Below, one piece after another: positions 36,602 through 45,851 of a stretch of DNA of 64,000 bases. A program made the translations under genes and the position numbers. The notes under the pieces are model-generated. The model was given only the letters and a program-made list of their open reading frames with translations. It was not told the DNA's origin and ran no database searches. Numbering within the stretch: the first letter of the stretch is position 1; the number at the start of each line of letters is the position of its first letter. The DNA is from an uncultured Eubacteriales bacterium (GTDB lineage: Bacteria > Bacillota > Clostridia > Peptostreptococcales > Anaerovoracaceae), in contig CADABZ010000013.1 in NCBI GenBank assembly GCA_902786355.1, positions 33,865 to 97,864 of the forward strand, written 5' to 3'.

Positions 36602-36633
36602 AGCCCGGAGACCTGTAAGTCTCCGGGCTTTTT
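36602..36633 (+). terminator. Rho-independent terminator after LysR 1
   Basis: A perfect 11-bp stem AGCCCGGAGAC/GTCTCCGGGCT, a 6-nt loop and a T run, 17 bp after the stop. Confidence 0.95.
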
Positions 36634-36663
36634 ATCTGATTGTAGGTTCTGTATTTCCGGGTA

Positions 36664-36753
36664 CTATCTCTTTGTTGAGTAATACTTGTTGTAGAAACTC
36701 CACTTTGCGATAAGAACTGCTGTAAATGCTGCTGTTACGATTACTGTTGACAT
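36664..36753 (-). CDS. 29-residue membrane microprotein, convergent with LysR 1
   Basis: ATG 36753 follows AAGGAGG at 8-bp spacing. The product is one hydrophobic helix (VIVTAAFTAVLIA) and a basic tail (WSFYNKYYSTKR). A sigma-A promoter and a structured leader precede it. The size, single helix and charged tail resemble type I toxins and small regulatory membrane peptides, but I recognise no family. Confidence 0.6.
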   Translation of the reverse strand: MSTVIVTAAFTAVLIAKWSFYNKYYSTKR

Positions 36754-36792
36754 GACCATGACCTCCTTCTTAAAGCCCCATATAATAGTGAT

Positions 36793-36885
36793 GTTACAAT
36801 GAAGATGACCTTTTGATCCGCCCCCCGGATCGCAAGTTCTTATCTTTTGTAACTGCATTCTAATCCCGCAATTCAATAAAGTAAA
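36793..36885 (-). promoter_or_regulatory. Promoter and structured leader of the 36664 microprotein
   Basis: On the minus strand TTTACT (36880-36885), a 17-bp spacer and TAGAAT (36857-36862) form a promoter. The leader contains nested pairs GTTACAA/TTGTAAC (36793-36799/36847-36853) around GATCCG/CGGATC (36815-36831). Confidence 0.55.
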
Positions 36886-36931
36886 CTTAATGTTTTTTAC
36901 TGACTGTGTAAGTAAAACTTAAACAGATACC

Positions 36932-36970
36932 GGCGCCTTTTATATCGATTTATTCGATACAAAAAGCGCC
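36932..36970. repeat. Imperfect palindrome upstream of LysR 2
   Basis: GGCGC, TTTT and TATCGA blocks pair with TCGATA, AAAA and GCGCC around a 5-nt loop with two mismatches. It lies just before a TATACT box (36980-36985), so it could be an operator or a leader structure. Confidence 0.5.
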
Positions 36971-37022
36971 AAAAATCAGTATACTTTAGTTAAGACCAGA
37001 GCGATTGGAGGCGTGAAAAACC

Positions 37023-37898
37023 ATGGAAAGTGCAAGGTGCAAAGCATTTCTGGAATCAGTTGAAAGAGGCAGCTTCAAGGCTGCTGCTGATGCGCTTGGA
37101 TATACACCTTCAGCAGTGAGTCAGCTTGTTGCAGCGCTTGAAAAGGAGCTGTCCCTCAACCTCCTGATCAGATCGAAAAAAGGCGTCACTGTTACAGATG
37201 AAGGCCGCAAGCTCGTGCCGATAGTCAGATCGTTTCTGGCAAGAGAGAAGGAGATGTATGAGCTGGCATCAGAGCTCCAGGGACTGTCTGTCGGCAACCT
37301 TACGATAGCTGCTTATCCGAGCGTTGCCACCACATGGCTTCCTGAACTTGTCAGGACATTCCAGAGGGACTATCCCGGAATCGAATTCAGCATAATGGAG
37401 GGTGTGCGCCAGGAGATTTTCCAGCATCTCGATCAGCATGAAGCAGACATGGCGTTCCTCGCCTATGCTGAGCCGATGAATTATGAATGGATCCCGCTGG
37501 CAGAAGAAGAGATGATCGCTGTCCTTCCGGAGGATCATCCTCTGGCGGCAGAGAAGGCATACCCCGTAAAACATCTCGAGAAGGATAACGTCATCATGAC
37601 ATCCTGGGGGCAGGATGCGGAGATCCTGGATATTTTCAGAAGAAATCACGTAGCGCCGCATGTAAAATACACGACATACGATACTCCGGCATCGCTTGCC
37701 ATGGTAAGGATGGGGCTTGGAGTATGCATATGCAATGAACTGGCGGCGCAGTACTGGAACGATCACCTGATCAAGCTTCCTCTGGACCCTCCGGCCAGGG
37801 CGACATTCGGTATCGCATATACATCTGAAGAACATATGACGGCAGCAGCTAAAAAATTCCTGGCGTACGCTGTACAATACCTGACGCAGCCTGAATAG
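37023..37898 (+). CDS. LysR-family transcriptional regulator, paralogue 2
   Basis: 291 residues with the same layout as the neighbour: helix-turn-helix SFKAAADALGYTPSAVSQLV and effector domain beginning LTIAAYPSVATTWLP. Conserved stretches such as KYTTYDTPA and VRMGLG in both proteins suggest related ligands. TGGAGG lies ~11 bp before ATG. Tandem duplication with a microprotein after each copy is the notable context. Confidence 0.88.
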   Translation: MESARCKAFLESVERGSFKAAADALGYTPSAVSQLVAALEKELSLNLLIRSKKGVTVTDEGRKLVPIVRSFLAREKEMYELASELQGLSVGNLTIAAYPSVATTWLPELVRTFQRDYPGIEFSIMEGVRQEIFQHLDQHEADMAFLAYAEPMNYEWIPLAEEEMIAVLPEDHPLAAEKAYPVKHLEKDNVIMTSWGQDAEILDIFRRNHVAPHVKYTTYDTPASLAMVRMGLGVCICNELAAQYWNDHLIKLPLDPPARATFGIAYTSEEHMTAAAKKFLAYAVQYLTQPE

Positions 37899-37938
37899 TA
37901 AAGAACCTGAACAGAAGAGTAAAGAATCTGAATAACAG

Positions 37939-37962
37939 AAAAAAGGCCGGACGGCCTTTTTT
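37939..37962. terminator. Bidirectional terminator between LysR 2 and the second microprotein
   Basis: AAAAAAGGCCG and CGGCCTTTTTT pair around two bases. The A and T flanks let it act in both directions for the convergent genes. Confidence 0.9.
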
Positions 37963-38006
37963 CATCTCATTATCATTATTATAGAATATGTACAGGATAT
38001 AGGGGA

Positions 38007-38102
38007 TTATTTGCTCTCCTGCTCCATTTCTACATCTTCCAGATCCATTACTGCACCTGCATACATTGCACAAGCAACTCCGAGAATGATTCCAGCTACC
38101 AT
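38007..38102 (-). CDS. 31-residue membrane microprotein, convergent with LysR 2
   Basis: ATG 38102 follows GGAGG at 7-bp spacing. A hydrophobic N-terminal helix (VAGIILGVACAMYAGAV) leads into an acidic tail (DLEDVEMEQESK). Its position relative to LysR 2 mirrors the 36664 microprotein. No family recognised. Confidence 0.6.
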   Translation of the reverse strand: MVAGIILGVACAMYAGAVMDLEDVEMEQESK

Positions 38103-38130
38103 GACGATACCTCCTTCTATGATCAGCCTG

Positions 38131-38209
38131 ACGCCTGTAAGATCGCCAGGCGTTTTTTTTGATATCTTTTTGTTGTCTATATTTTAACGCCGGATTGGTA
38201 TGGAGTAAA
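38131..38209 (-). promoter_or_regulatory. Promoter and leader hairpin of the 38007 microprotein
   Basis: On the minus strand TTTACT (38204-38209), 17 bp and TAAAAT (38181-38186). The leader holds ACGCCTG/CAGGCGT (38131-38153). Read on the plus strand, the same hairpin is followed by eight T, so it would also terminate an antisense transcript. Confidence 0.55.
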
Positions 38210-38275
38210 ACTATGTTTTGTAACGTTTATGATTAGTAATATTTATTGATAGCAGCTCGCAGTCTGATCTCCGAT

Positions 38276-38340
38276 TAATTCCACGGACAACATACACAGA
38301 CCGATATTGTCATGGATATCAGCAAATAATAGTGGAATTA
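38276..38340. repeat. 9-bp inverted repeat upstream of rubredoxin
   Basis: TAATTCCAC (38276-38284) and GTGGAATTA (38332-38340) are perfect complements 47 bp apart in an otherwise gene-free 260-bp stretch. This could be a pair of operator half-sites. Confidence 0.35.
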
Positions 38341-38422
38341 TGGATGGTTTAATTGTAGAATCTTATGTGACGGATGATCGTATAAGACAAGAGTTATTTA
38401 ATTATCACAGGAGGCATGAAAG

Positions 38423-38581
38423 ATGGAAAAATACGTATGTGATGTATGTGGTTATGTCTATGATCCTGCTGTAGGTGATCCTGACAACGGAATCGAACCT
38501 GGAACAGCTTGGGAAGACGTTGCTGAGGATTGGGTTTGCCCACTCTGCGGCGTAGGCAAGGACAGCTTCAGCGCTGAATAA
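38423..38581 (+). CDS. Rubredoxin
   Basis: 52 residues with the two iron-binding knuckles CDVCGY and CPLCGVG, plus the conserved [12 protein letters not shown] and [10 protein letters not shown]. This is a one-electron carrier of anaerobes, often used in oxygen and peroxide detoxification or as partner to oxidoreductases. AGGAGG lies 8 bp before ATG, and an own terminator follows, so it is monocistronic. Confidence 0.96.
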   Translation: MEKYVCDVCGYVYDPAVGDPDNGIEPGTAWEDVAEDWVCPLCGVGKDSFSAE

Positions 38582-38598
38582 ACATAAGTGAAAAGGGG

Positions 38599-38627
38599 GC
38601 ATCCGGGGCATGCCGGATGCTTTTTTT
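38599..38627 (+). terminator. Rho-independent terminator after rubredoxin
   Basis: GCATCCGG/CCGGATGC with a 6-nt loop and seven T, 17 bp after the stop. Confidence 0.95.
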
Positions 38628-38735
38628 CATACCATGCCGGCAATCGATTATACTGATCGAGTATATATGTTAGACAGCGGAGCGCCGCGTGAGTATGATT
38701 AATATCAGATAGTATAACTTATTTGCTGCAACTGT

Positions 38736-38770
38736 CTGAGAATGCTGCCTGTATGAAGAGGCATTCTCAG
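38736..38770 (+). promoter_or_regulatory. Leader hairpin before nfnA
   Basis: A 10-bp perfect pair CTGAGAATGC/GCATTCTCAG with a 15-nt loop ends 28 bp before the nfnA start. There is no T run, so it is more likely a leader structure than a terminator. Confidence 0.4.
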
Positions 38771-38798
38771 AGGCAGGCTTAATAAGGAAGGAGCGATA

Positions 38799-39656
38799 AT
38801 GTACAAAATTGTAAGACGGAAGGCCCTCAGACCGACGGTAACACAGCTGGAGATCGAAGCTCCGCTGGTAGCGCGCAAGGCAAAACCGGGCCAGTTCATC
38901 ATTCTGCGTGTTAATGAAGAGGGCGAGCGTATCCCTCTGACCGTAGCAGGCGTGAATCCGGAAGAAGGAACAGTCAAGATCATCTTCCAGGTAGTAGGAG
39001 CTACGACCGAGCTTCTGAATCATGTGCCAGAAGGCGGATATCTCCAGGACTTCGTCGGCCCGCTCGGCAATGCGACGGAGACAGAAGGCATCAATAAGGT
39101 CTGCATCGTAGGCGGCGGCGTAGGTTGCGCTATCGCGATGCCGGTAGCCCAGGAATTCCACAGACTCGGAGCAGATGTAACAAGCATCATCGGCTTCAGG
39201 AGCGAGGACCTGGTCATCCTTGAAGATGAATTCAACGAGTGCTCGAACAAGCTGATCGTCATGACAGATGACGGAACATACGGAAGACAGGGCAATGTAA
39301 CAGTACCTCTTGACGAGATGCTCTCAGCAGGCGAGAAGTTCGATATGATCATCACTATCGGACCGCTCGTCATGATGAAGTTCGTCACCCTGACAGCTAA
39401 GAAATACGATGCGCCTATCACAGTCTCGATGAGCCCTATCATGATCGACGGAACCGGAATGTGCGGCGGCTGCAGACTGACCCTCAACACAGAGGAAGGG
39501 CCTAAGATGAAGTTCGCGTGCGTAGACGGACCGGACTTCAACGGATATGAGGTCGACTTCGATGAAGCGATCTCAAGAGGGCGCATGTACTTCGACTATG
39601 AGAGACATGCATACGAAGAGACATGCAACCTGTTCAGACAGGCTGAGAATGCATAG
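38799..39656 (+). CDS. nfnA: NADH-dependent ferredoxin:NADP oxidoreductase, small subunit (NfnA; sulfide dehydrogenase SudB-like)
   Basis: 285 residues of the ferredoxin-NADP reductase fold. FAD-binding region with IPLTVAGV, nucleotide-binding CIVGGGVGCAIAMPVA and a C-terminal cysteine set (GMCGGCRLT and the later FACVDGP) for a [2Fe-2S] cluster. With NfnB it bifurcates electrons between NAD(H), NADP(H) and ferredoxin. GGAAGGAGCG precedes ATG. Gene order with nfnB is standard. Confidence 0.88.
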   Translation: MYKIVRRKALRPTVTQLEIEAPLVARKAKPGQFIILRVNEEGERIPLTVAGVNPEEGTVKIIFQVVGATTELLNHVPEGGYLQDFVGPLGNATETEGINKVCIVGGGVGCAIAMPVAQEFHRLGADVTSIIGFRSEDLVILEDEFNECSNKLIVMTDDGTYGRQGNVTVPLDEMLSAGEKFDMIITIGPLVMMKFVTLTAKKYDAPITVSMSPIMIDGTGMCGGCRLTLNTEEGPKMKFACVDGPDFNGYEVDFDEAISRGRMYFDYERHAYEETCNLFRQAENA

Positions 39657-39675
39657 CACAGAAAGGAGACGAGAA

Positions 39676-41085
39676 ATGGCACTTAACCCTAAGAAACACG
39701 AAATGCCTGCTCAGGATCCGCAGGTGCGTGCACACAATTTTGACGAGGTAGCGCTCGGATATACAGAAGAGATGGCAGTCAGCGAGGCACAGAGATGCCT
39801 GAACTGCAAGAACAAGCCATGCGTTGCAGGCTGCCCGGTCAACGTAAACATCCCTGATTTCATCATGAAGATCAAGGAAAAGGATTACGAAGGCGCTTAT
39901 CAGATCATCAACAAGACATCCACACTTCCTGCAGTATGCGGAAGAGTATGCCCTCAGGAGACACAGTGCGAAGCAAAGTGCACAATGGGCATCAAGTTCG
40001 AGCCTGTAGGCATCGGCCGTCTTGAGAGATATGTAGCAGACTGGCATAACGAGAACGCAACAGAGAAGGCTGTTGCTCCTGAGTCGAACGGCCACAAGGT
40101 AGCAGTAGTCGGATCAGGCCCTTCAGGACTGACATGCGCAGGAGACCTTGCCAAGAAGGGATACAAGGTATCCGTATTCGAAGCTCTGCATACAGCCGGC
40201 GGCGTTCTGGTATATGGTATCCCTGAATTCAGACTTCCAAAGGCTATCGTAGCCAGAGAGGTAGAAGGACTTAAGGATCTCGGCGTCGATGTCGAGACCA
40301 ACGTCATCATCGGCAAGACTCTTACAGTAGACGAGCTGTTCGACATGGGATATGAGGCAGTATTCATCGGCTCAGGAGCCGGACTTCCAAGCTTCATGAA
40401 CATCCCGGGCGAATCACTCAAGGGCGTATATTCAGCTAACGAGTATCTGACAAGATCGAACCTCATGAAGGCGTTCAGAGATGACCCTAAGACACCTATC
40501 ATGAAGGGCGGCAATGTAGCAGTAGTCGGCGGCGGAAACGTAGCAATGGACGCTGCAAGAACAGCACTGAGACTCGGAGCTGATCACGTATACATCGTAT
40601 ACAGAAGATCGATGGAAGAGCTTCCTGCAAGAGCAGAGGAAGTCGAGCATGCCAAGGAAGAGGGCATCGATTTCAGACTCCTGAACAACCCTGTAGAGAT
40701 CCTCGGATACAACAATCCTGATGATCCGCGCGATCCTAAGAACGGATTCGTTACAGGCATCAGATGCATCAGGATGGAGCTCGGAGAGCCTGACGCATCC
40801 GGCAGAAGAAGACCTGTACCTATCGAGGGAAGTGAATTTGAGCTTGATGTAGATGCTGTCATCATGGCTATAGGCACAAGCCCTAACCCGCTGATCAAGA
40901 ACACTACAGCAGGACTTGAGGTCAACAGACGCGGCGGCATCGTAGTTAATGAGGACGGACTGACATCACGCGAGGCTGTATATGCCGGCGGCGACGCAGT
41001 TACAGGAGCTGCTACTGTTATCTCGGCTATGGGCGCAGGCAAACTCGCCGCAGCTTCCATAGACAAGTATCTGAGCAGCAAATAA
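39676..41085 (+). CDS. nfnB: NfnB / NADPH-dependent glutamate synthase small-chain-like flavoprotein
   Basis: 469 residues. The N-terminal ferredoxin-like region has CLNCKNKPCVAGCP and CGRVCPQETQCEAKC for two [4Fe-4S] clusters. FAD site VVGSGPSGLTCAG and NADPH site VVGGGNVAMDAART follow. ATG 39676 has AAAGGAGA upstream. The same family includes GltD, but the adjacent nfnA and the absence of a GltB large subunit favour the Nfn complex. Confidence 0.88.
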   Translation: MALNPKKHEMPAQDPQVRAHNFDEVALGYTEEMAVSEAQRCLNCKNKPCVAGCPVNVNIPDFIMKIKEKDYEGAYQIINKTSTLPAVCGRVCPQETQCEAKCTMGIKFEPVGIGRLERYVADWHNENATEKAVAPESNGHKVAVVGSGPSGLTCAGDLAKKGYKVSVFEALHTAGGVLVYGIPEFRLPKAIVAREVEGLKDLGVDVETNVIIGKTLTVDELFDMGYEAVFIGSGAGLPSFMNIPGESLKGVYSANEYLTRSNLMKAFRDDPKTPIMKGGNVAVVGGGNVAMDAARTALRLGADHVYIVYRRSMEELPARAEEVEHAKEEGIDFRLLNNPVEILGYNNPDDPRDPKNGFVTGIRCIRMELGEPDASGRRRPVPIEGSEFELDVDAVIMAIGTSPNPLIKNTTAGLEVNRRGGIVVNEDGLTSREAVYAGGDAVTGAATVISAMGAGKLAAASIDKYLSSK

Positions 41086-41111
41086 GAACGCAAAGCGTAT
41101 TAAGCAGATAC

Positions 41112-41146
41112 AGAATGCGGGGCATATTGCTCCGCATTCTCTTTTT
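41112..41146 (+). terminator. Rho-independent terminator after nfnB
   Basis: A 12-bp stem (AGAATGCGGGGC/GCTCCGCATTCT, one G-T pair), 5-nt loop and CTTTTT. Confidence 0.9.
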
Positions 41147-41191
41147 CATGTAAGATTCTAACAGTAAATCAGGGCAAGGGGAGTGCTTGGT

Positions 41192-41758
41192 GTGACAGTG
41201 AAAGATAAGCAGCAGGACATGAGAATATATCATCCGTTCGGGCCTCTGTATAGTGAGAACAGCCATGTGCTGATCCTCGGGTCGTTCCCGTCGGTCAGAT
41301 CCAGAGAGCAGGAATTCTTCTACGGGCATCCGCAGAACAGATTCTGGAAGGTGATCGCGGCGCTGTTTGCGGACGATGCGAACGGGAAGGATGATGCAGT
41401 AACGGAGCGGATCAGGATACCTCAGACGATAGAAGAGAAGAAGGATCTTATCCTCAGAAGCGGACTGGCCCTGTGGGATTCGATAGCAAGCTGTGAGATC
41501 ACGGGCTCGTCGGATTCAAGCATACGGAATGCTGAACCGAATGATCTCAGCGTGATCACAGATAACTGTGATATTCGGGCTATATACTGCAACGGTAAGA
41601 AGTCACTTGAGGTATACAACAGATACATCAGGCCTGAGCTTGGAAGGGAAGCTGAAGCGCTTCCGTCGACGAGCCCGGCCAATGCGGCATGGAGCCTTGA
41701 GAGGCTGATAGAAGCCTGGTCGGTGATAAAAACTGATCTCCGTAGCACGGCAAAATAA
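41192..41758 (+). CDS. Hypoxanthine-DNA glycosylase (uracil-DNA glycosylase superfamily, family 6)
   Basis: About 188 residues with the UDG-superfamily motifs of the deoxyinosine glycosylase group: VLILGSFPSVRSREQ, YGHPQNRFWK and the C-terminal LPSTSPANA. It excises hypoxanthine arising from adenine deamination. The start is uncertain: GTG 41192 has AAGGGGAG at good spacing, while ATG 41219 matches the family N-terminus better. Downstream 41759-41920 contains nothing recognisable apart from weak hairpins. Confidence 0.85.
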   Translation: MTVKDKQQDMRIYHPFGPLYSENSHVLILGSFPSVRSREQEFFYGHPQNRFWKVIAALFADDANGKDDAVTERIRIPQTIEEKKDLILRSGLALWDSIASCEITGSSDSSIRNAEPNDLSVITDNCDIRAIYCNGKKSLEVYNRYIRPELGREAEALPSTSPANAAWSLERLIEAWSVIKTDLRSTAK

Positions 41759-41920
41759 TAACAGCTCTTTCGGACTGCTATTTTCTGAATTTGTCCAGTA
41801 TGGTTATGGTGGAGGCCAGCGAGCCGGTACAGGCGCGCAGCCCGGGATCAGCAGACTGTTCTGGTATTGAGAAAAATACACATAAAAATCGTTAGTTTTT
41901 GTACAAAATGCCAAAACTCA

Positions 41921-41949
41921 TTGACATAGCCGTGACTGGGTGATAGAGT
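41921..41949 (+). promoter_or_regulatory. Promoter of the ilvBNC transcript
   Basis: A perfect TTGACA (41921-41926), a 17-bp spacer and TAGAGT (41944-41949), 54 bp before the leader ORF. Confidence 0.65.
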
Positions 41950-42002
41950 ACAATAGATGTGTAAAACTATTGATTTTTAAAGGCTTTCAGGAGAAAAAAA
42001 GG

Positions 42003-42113
42003 ATGCTTATCAGTACATTCACAGAGCTCATCCTTAGCGCAAACATCATTATTCTCGGCCTGCTTATACTTATAGGCAGGGAGGATAGTGCTGAATGTTG
42101 TGCCAGGGATTAG
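42003..42113 (+). CDS. Putative ilv leader peptide, 36 residues, Ile/Leu-rich
   Basis: ATG 42003 follows AGGAG at 9-bp spacing. Codons 15-24 read Ile-Ile-Ile-Leu-Gly-Leu-Leu-Ile-Leu-Ile, the kind of run used in attenuation leaders for branched-chain operons. A terminator hairpin follows 43 nt after its stop, before ilvB. The same hydrophobic run could instead be a membrane helix like those of other microproteins in this window. Confidence 0.6.
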   Translation: MLISTFTELILSANIIILGLLILIGREDSAECCARD

Positions 42114-42155
42114 CATAAGCAGAGTACGAATGTACAGACAGGCTGCGATATACAC

Positions 42156-42197
42156 GACCTCTGACCAGCAACAGCATGGTACAGAGGTCTGTTTTAT
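42156..42197 (+). terminator. Attenuator-like terminator upstream of ilvB
   Basis: GACCTCTG and CAGAGGTC (42182-42189) pair, extended by ACC/GGT past one bulged base, with TGTTTTAT after. It lies between the leader ORF and ilvB. A GCTG/CAGC pairing at ~42131-42175 could compete with it. Confidence 0.65.
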
Positions 42198-42242
42198 GTA
42201 ACACAGGGAGTCAAAAAACATCTGAAAGGAGAAGCCAAGATC

Positions 42243-43949
42243 GTGAAATTATCAGGTGCAGATATCCTTATGGAATGCCTGCTTGAACAGGATGTCGATA
42301 CAATATTCGGCTATCCGGGGGGCACCATACTCAATGTGTATGATGCTCTCGTCAAGTACAGAGGCAGGATCAACCACTATCTGACAGCACATGAACAGGG
42401 CGCATCTCATGCCGCTGACGGGTATGCCCGCAGCACAGGCAAGGTCGGAGTAGCTTTCGCAACCTCCGGACCGGGAGCAACCAATCTGACTACCGGAGTT
42501 GCTACAGCATATATGGACTCATCTCCTGTAGTGTTCATTTCCTGCAATGTTGCCGAGAATCTGATCGGCAAGGATTCTTTCCAGGAAGTAGACAGTACAG
42601 GCATTATGCTGCCTATAACCAAGAGCAATTTTCAGGTCACTGATGTGAACAAGCTTGCCGACACAGTCCGCAAAGCATTTGCTATCGCAAGGAGCGGACG
42701 TCCCGGCCCTGTCTTCATAGATATACTGAAGAACGTCACTGCTGAGATGGCGGAGTATGAATTCATCCCTCGCAGGGAGCACAAAGCAGCAGGCGCTATC
42801 AGATCGCTGTACGAAAGAAGTCTGGCGGATTTCAAAGTTCCTGCGATCGATGAAGAAGACATCGATAAGCTCGTCGAGATGATCAATGAGTCTGAAAAGC
42901 CTATGCTGATCTGCGGAGGCGGAGTAGTAAGAGCAAGAGCGCACAAGGAATTCAATGAGTTCAGCAATCTCGTGGATGCTCCGACTGCGATCACAGTAAT
43001 GGGCGGCGGCGGAATGCAGGGAAGAAACCCTCACACGACCGGAATGATCGGCATGCACGGATCACAGGCATCGAACATCGCCTGCGACAACTGCGACCTT
43101 CTGATCGCTGTAGGCTGCAGATTCTCTGACCGTGTAGCTCTCGATCCGCAGAGCTTTGCAAAACAGGCCAAGATAGTACATATCGACATTGACCGTTCAG
43201 AGATCAACAAGAACATCATGACCGATCACCACATCATCGGTGATGCGAAGGATGTTCTCAGAATGCTCAACGAGAGGCTGACGCAGCAGGAACACACAGA
43301 GTGGAAGAATTTCGTATTCTCATATCCGACAGAGACTGTATATGAAGAAGGCGGAGATACACTCACTCCTAAGCAGGTGTGCGATACCATCGCAAGGCTG
43401 GTTCCTCAGGATACTATCGTTGCTACAGACGTAGGACAGCATCAGATGTGGGCTATACAGCACTTCCACTTCGACTATCCGGGCCAGCTGATCACATCGG
43501 GAGGCTTCGGAACGATGGGATTCGGGCTCGGGGCAGCAATCGGTGCAAAAGTCGGCAATCCTGACAAGATGGTCATACATGTTGCCGGAGACGGAAGCTT
43601 CCGCATGAACTGCAATGAGCTCTGCACCGAGCAGTATTACAACATACCGGTCATCACATTCATCTTCGACAACCGTACTCTCGGGATGGTACGCCAGTGG
43701 CAGAACCTTATATATAAGAAGAACTTCTCTGAGACCACACTCGACAGAGGCCCGGACTTCGTAAAGCTCGCAGAAGCTTACGGGCTCCACGGCTGGAGAG
43801 TCAATAACCAGAAGGATCTGGAGAAAGCTATCCTCGAGGCAATGGACTGCGGAGAAGGCTGCGTAATAGACTGCATGCTCGACATCGACGAGATGGTCCG
43901 CCCGATGGTCGGCGGCGGCAGCCATATCACAGATTTTATGAAGATATAG
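42243..43949 (+). CDS. ilvB: Acetolactate synthase, large catalytic subunit
   Basis: 568 residues. ThDP enzyme with GYPGGTILNVYDAL and HEQGASHAADGYAR (catalytic glutamate region) near the start and the cofactor motif GDGSFRMNCNEL (~448). It condenses pyruvate with pyruvate or 2-oxobutyrate in Val/Leu/Ile synthesis. GTG start with AAAGGAGAAG upstream. First structural gene after the attenuator. Confidence 0.96.
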   Translation: MKLSGADILMECLLEQDVDTIFGYPGGTILNVYDALVKYRGRINHYLTAHEQGASHAADGYARSTGKVGVAFATSGPGATNLTTGVATAYMDSSPVVFISCNVAENLIGKDSFQEVDSTGIMLPITKSNFQVTDVNKLADTVRKAFAIARSGRPGPVFIDILKNVTAEMAEYEFIPRREHKAAGAIRSLYERSLADFKVPAIDEEDIDKLVEMINESEKPMLICGGGVVRARAHKEFNEFSNLVDAPTAITVMGGGGMQGRNPHTTGMIGMHGSQASNIACDNCDLLIAVGCRFSDRVALDPQSFAKQAKIVHIDIDRSEINKNIMTDHHIIGDAKDVLRMLNERLTQQEHTEWKNFVFSYPTETVYEEGGDTLTPKQVCDTIARLVPQDTIVATDVGQHQMWAIQHFHFDYPGQLITSGGFGTMGFGLGAAIGAKVGNPDKMVIHVAGDGSFRMNCNELCTEQYYNIPVITFIFDNRTLGMVRQWQNLIYKKNFSETTLDRGPDFVKLAEAYGLHGWRVNNQKDLEKAILEAMDCGEGCVIDCMLDIDEMVRPMVGGGSHITDFMKI

Positions 43950-43962
43950 AAGGGAGGAAGAG

Positions 43963-45523
<1,561 letters not shown>

Positions 45524-45588
45524 TAGCACGGCGCTGCCGTACTTACAATAACGGTTCTGGACGAGCCGCGGAGGACTTTTTCAGAAAA

Positions 45589-45626
45589 CTATACATATGA
45601 AAAATGTTTCTGCAATAAATGTATAG
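45589..45626. repeat. 38-bp palindrome-ended element, copy 1
   Basis: CTATACAT and ATGTATAG enclose 22 bp. The same termini, length and flanks (ACTATACAT...ATGTATAGCT) recur at 45766. Confidence 0.7.
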
Positions 45627-45765
45627 CTGCTAAAGGAATTTCCGGCAAGTCACTATAGAATAAGAGCAGAAGAACTGAAAAATCCGTTGTTTACGGACAA
45701 ATGCAAACTAATCGATTACAATACAGTCGCCGGTAGTCATTTGTATAAACAAGAGCAGTGAGTCA

Positions 45766-45803
45766 CTATACATTATCCGTGCTTTTTCACGGAAAATGTA
45801 TAG
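45766..45803. repeat. 38-bp palindrome-ended element, copy 2
   Basis: CTATACATT/AATGTATAG plus inner TCCGTG/CACGGA form a long hairpin with a short T-rich loop, 48 bp before ilvD. AGTCACTATA and AAGAGCAG near it also occur at ~45650-45672, so the gap holds a partly duplicated pattern. Likely operator sites or a structured leader. Confidence 0.7.
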
Positions 45804-45851
45804 CTTCTCTCAAAACTCATCACCGGCACCTGCAGTTATCCGGAGGAAATA

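Noticed and set aside
41950-42242. T-box riboswitch before ilvB
   Set aside because: No AGGGTGG-type T-box sequence or specifier stem is visible. A leader ORF plus terminator explains the region better.
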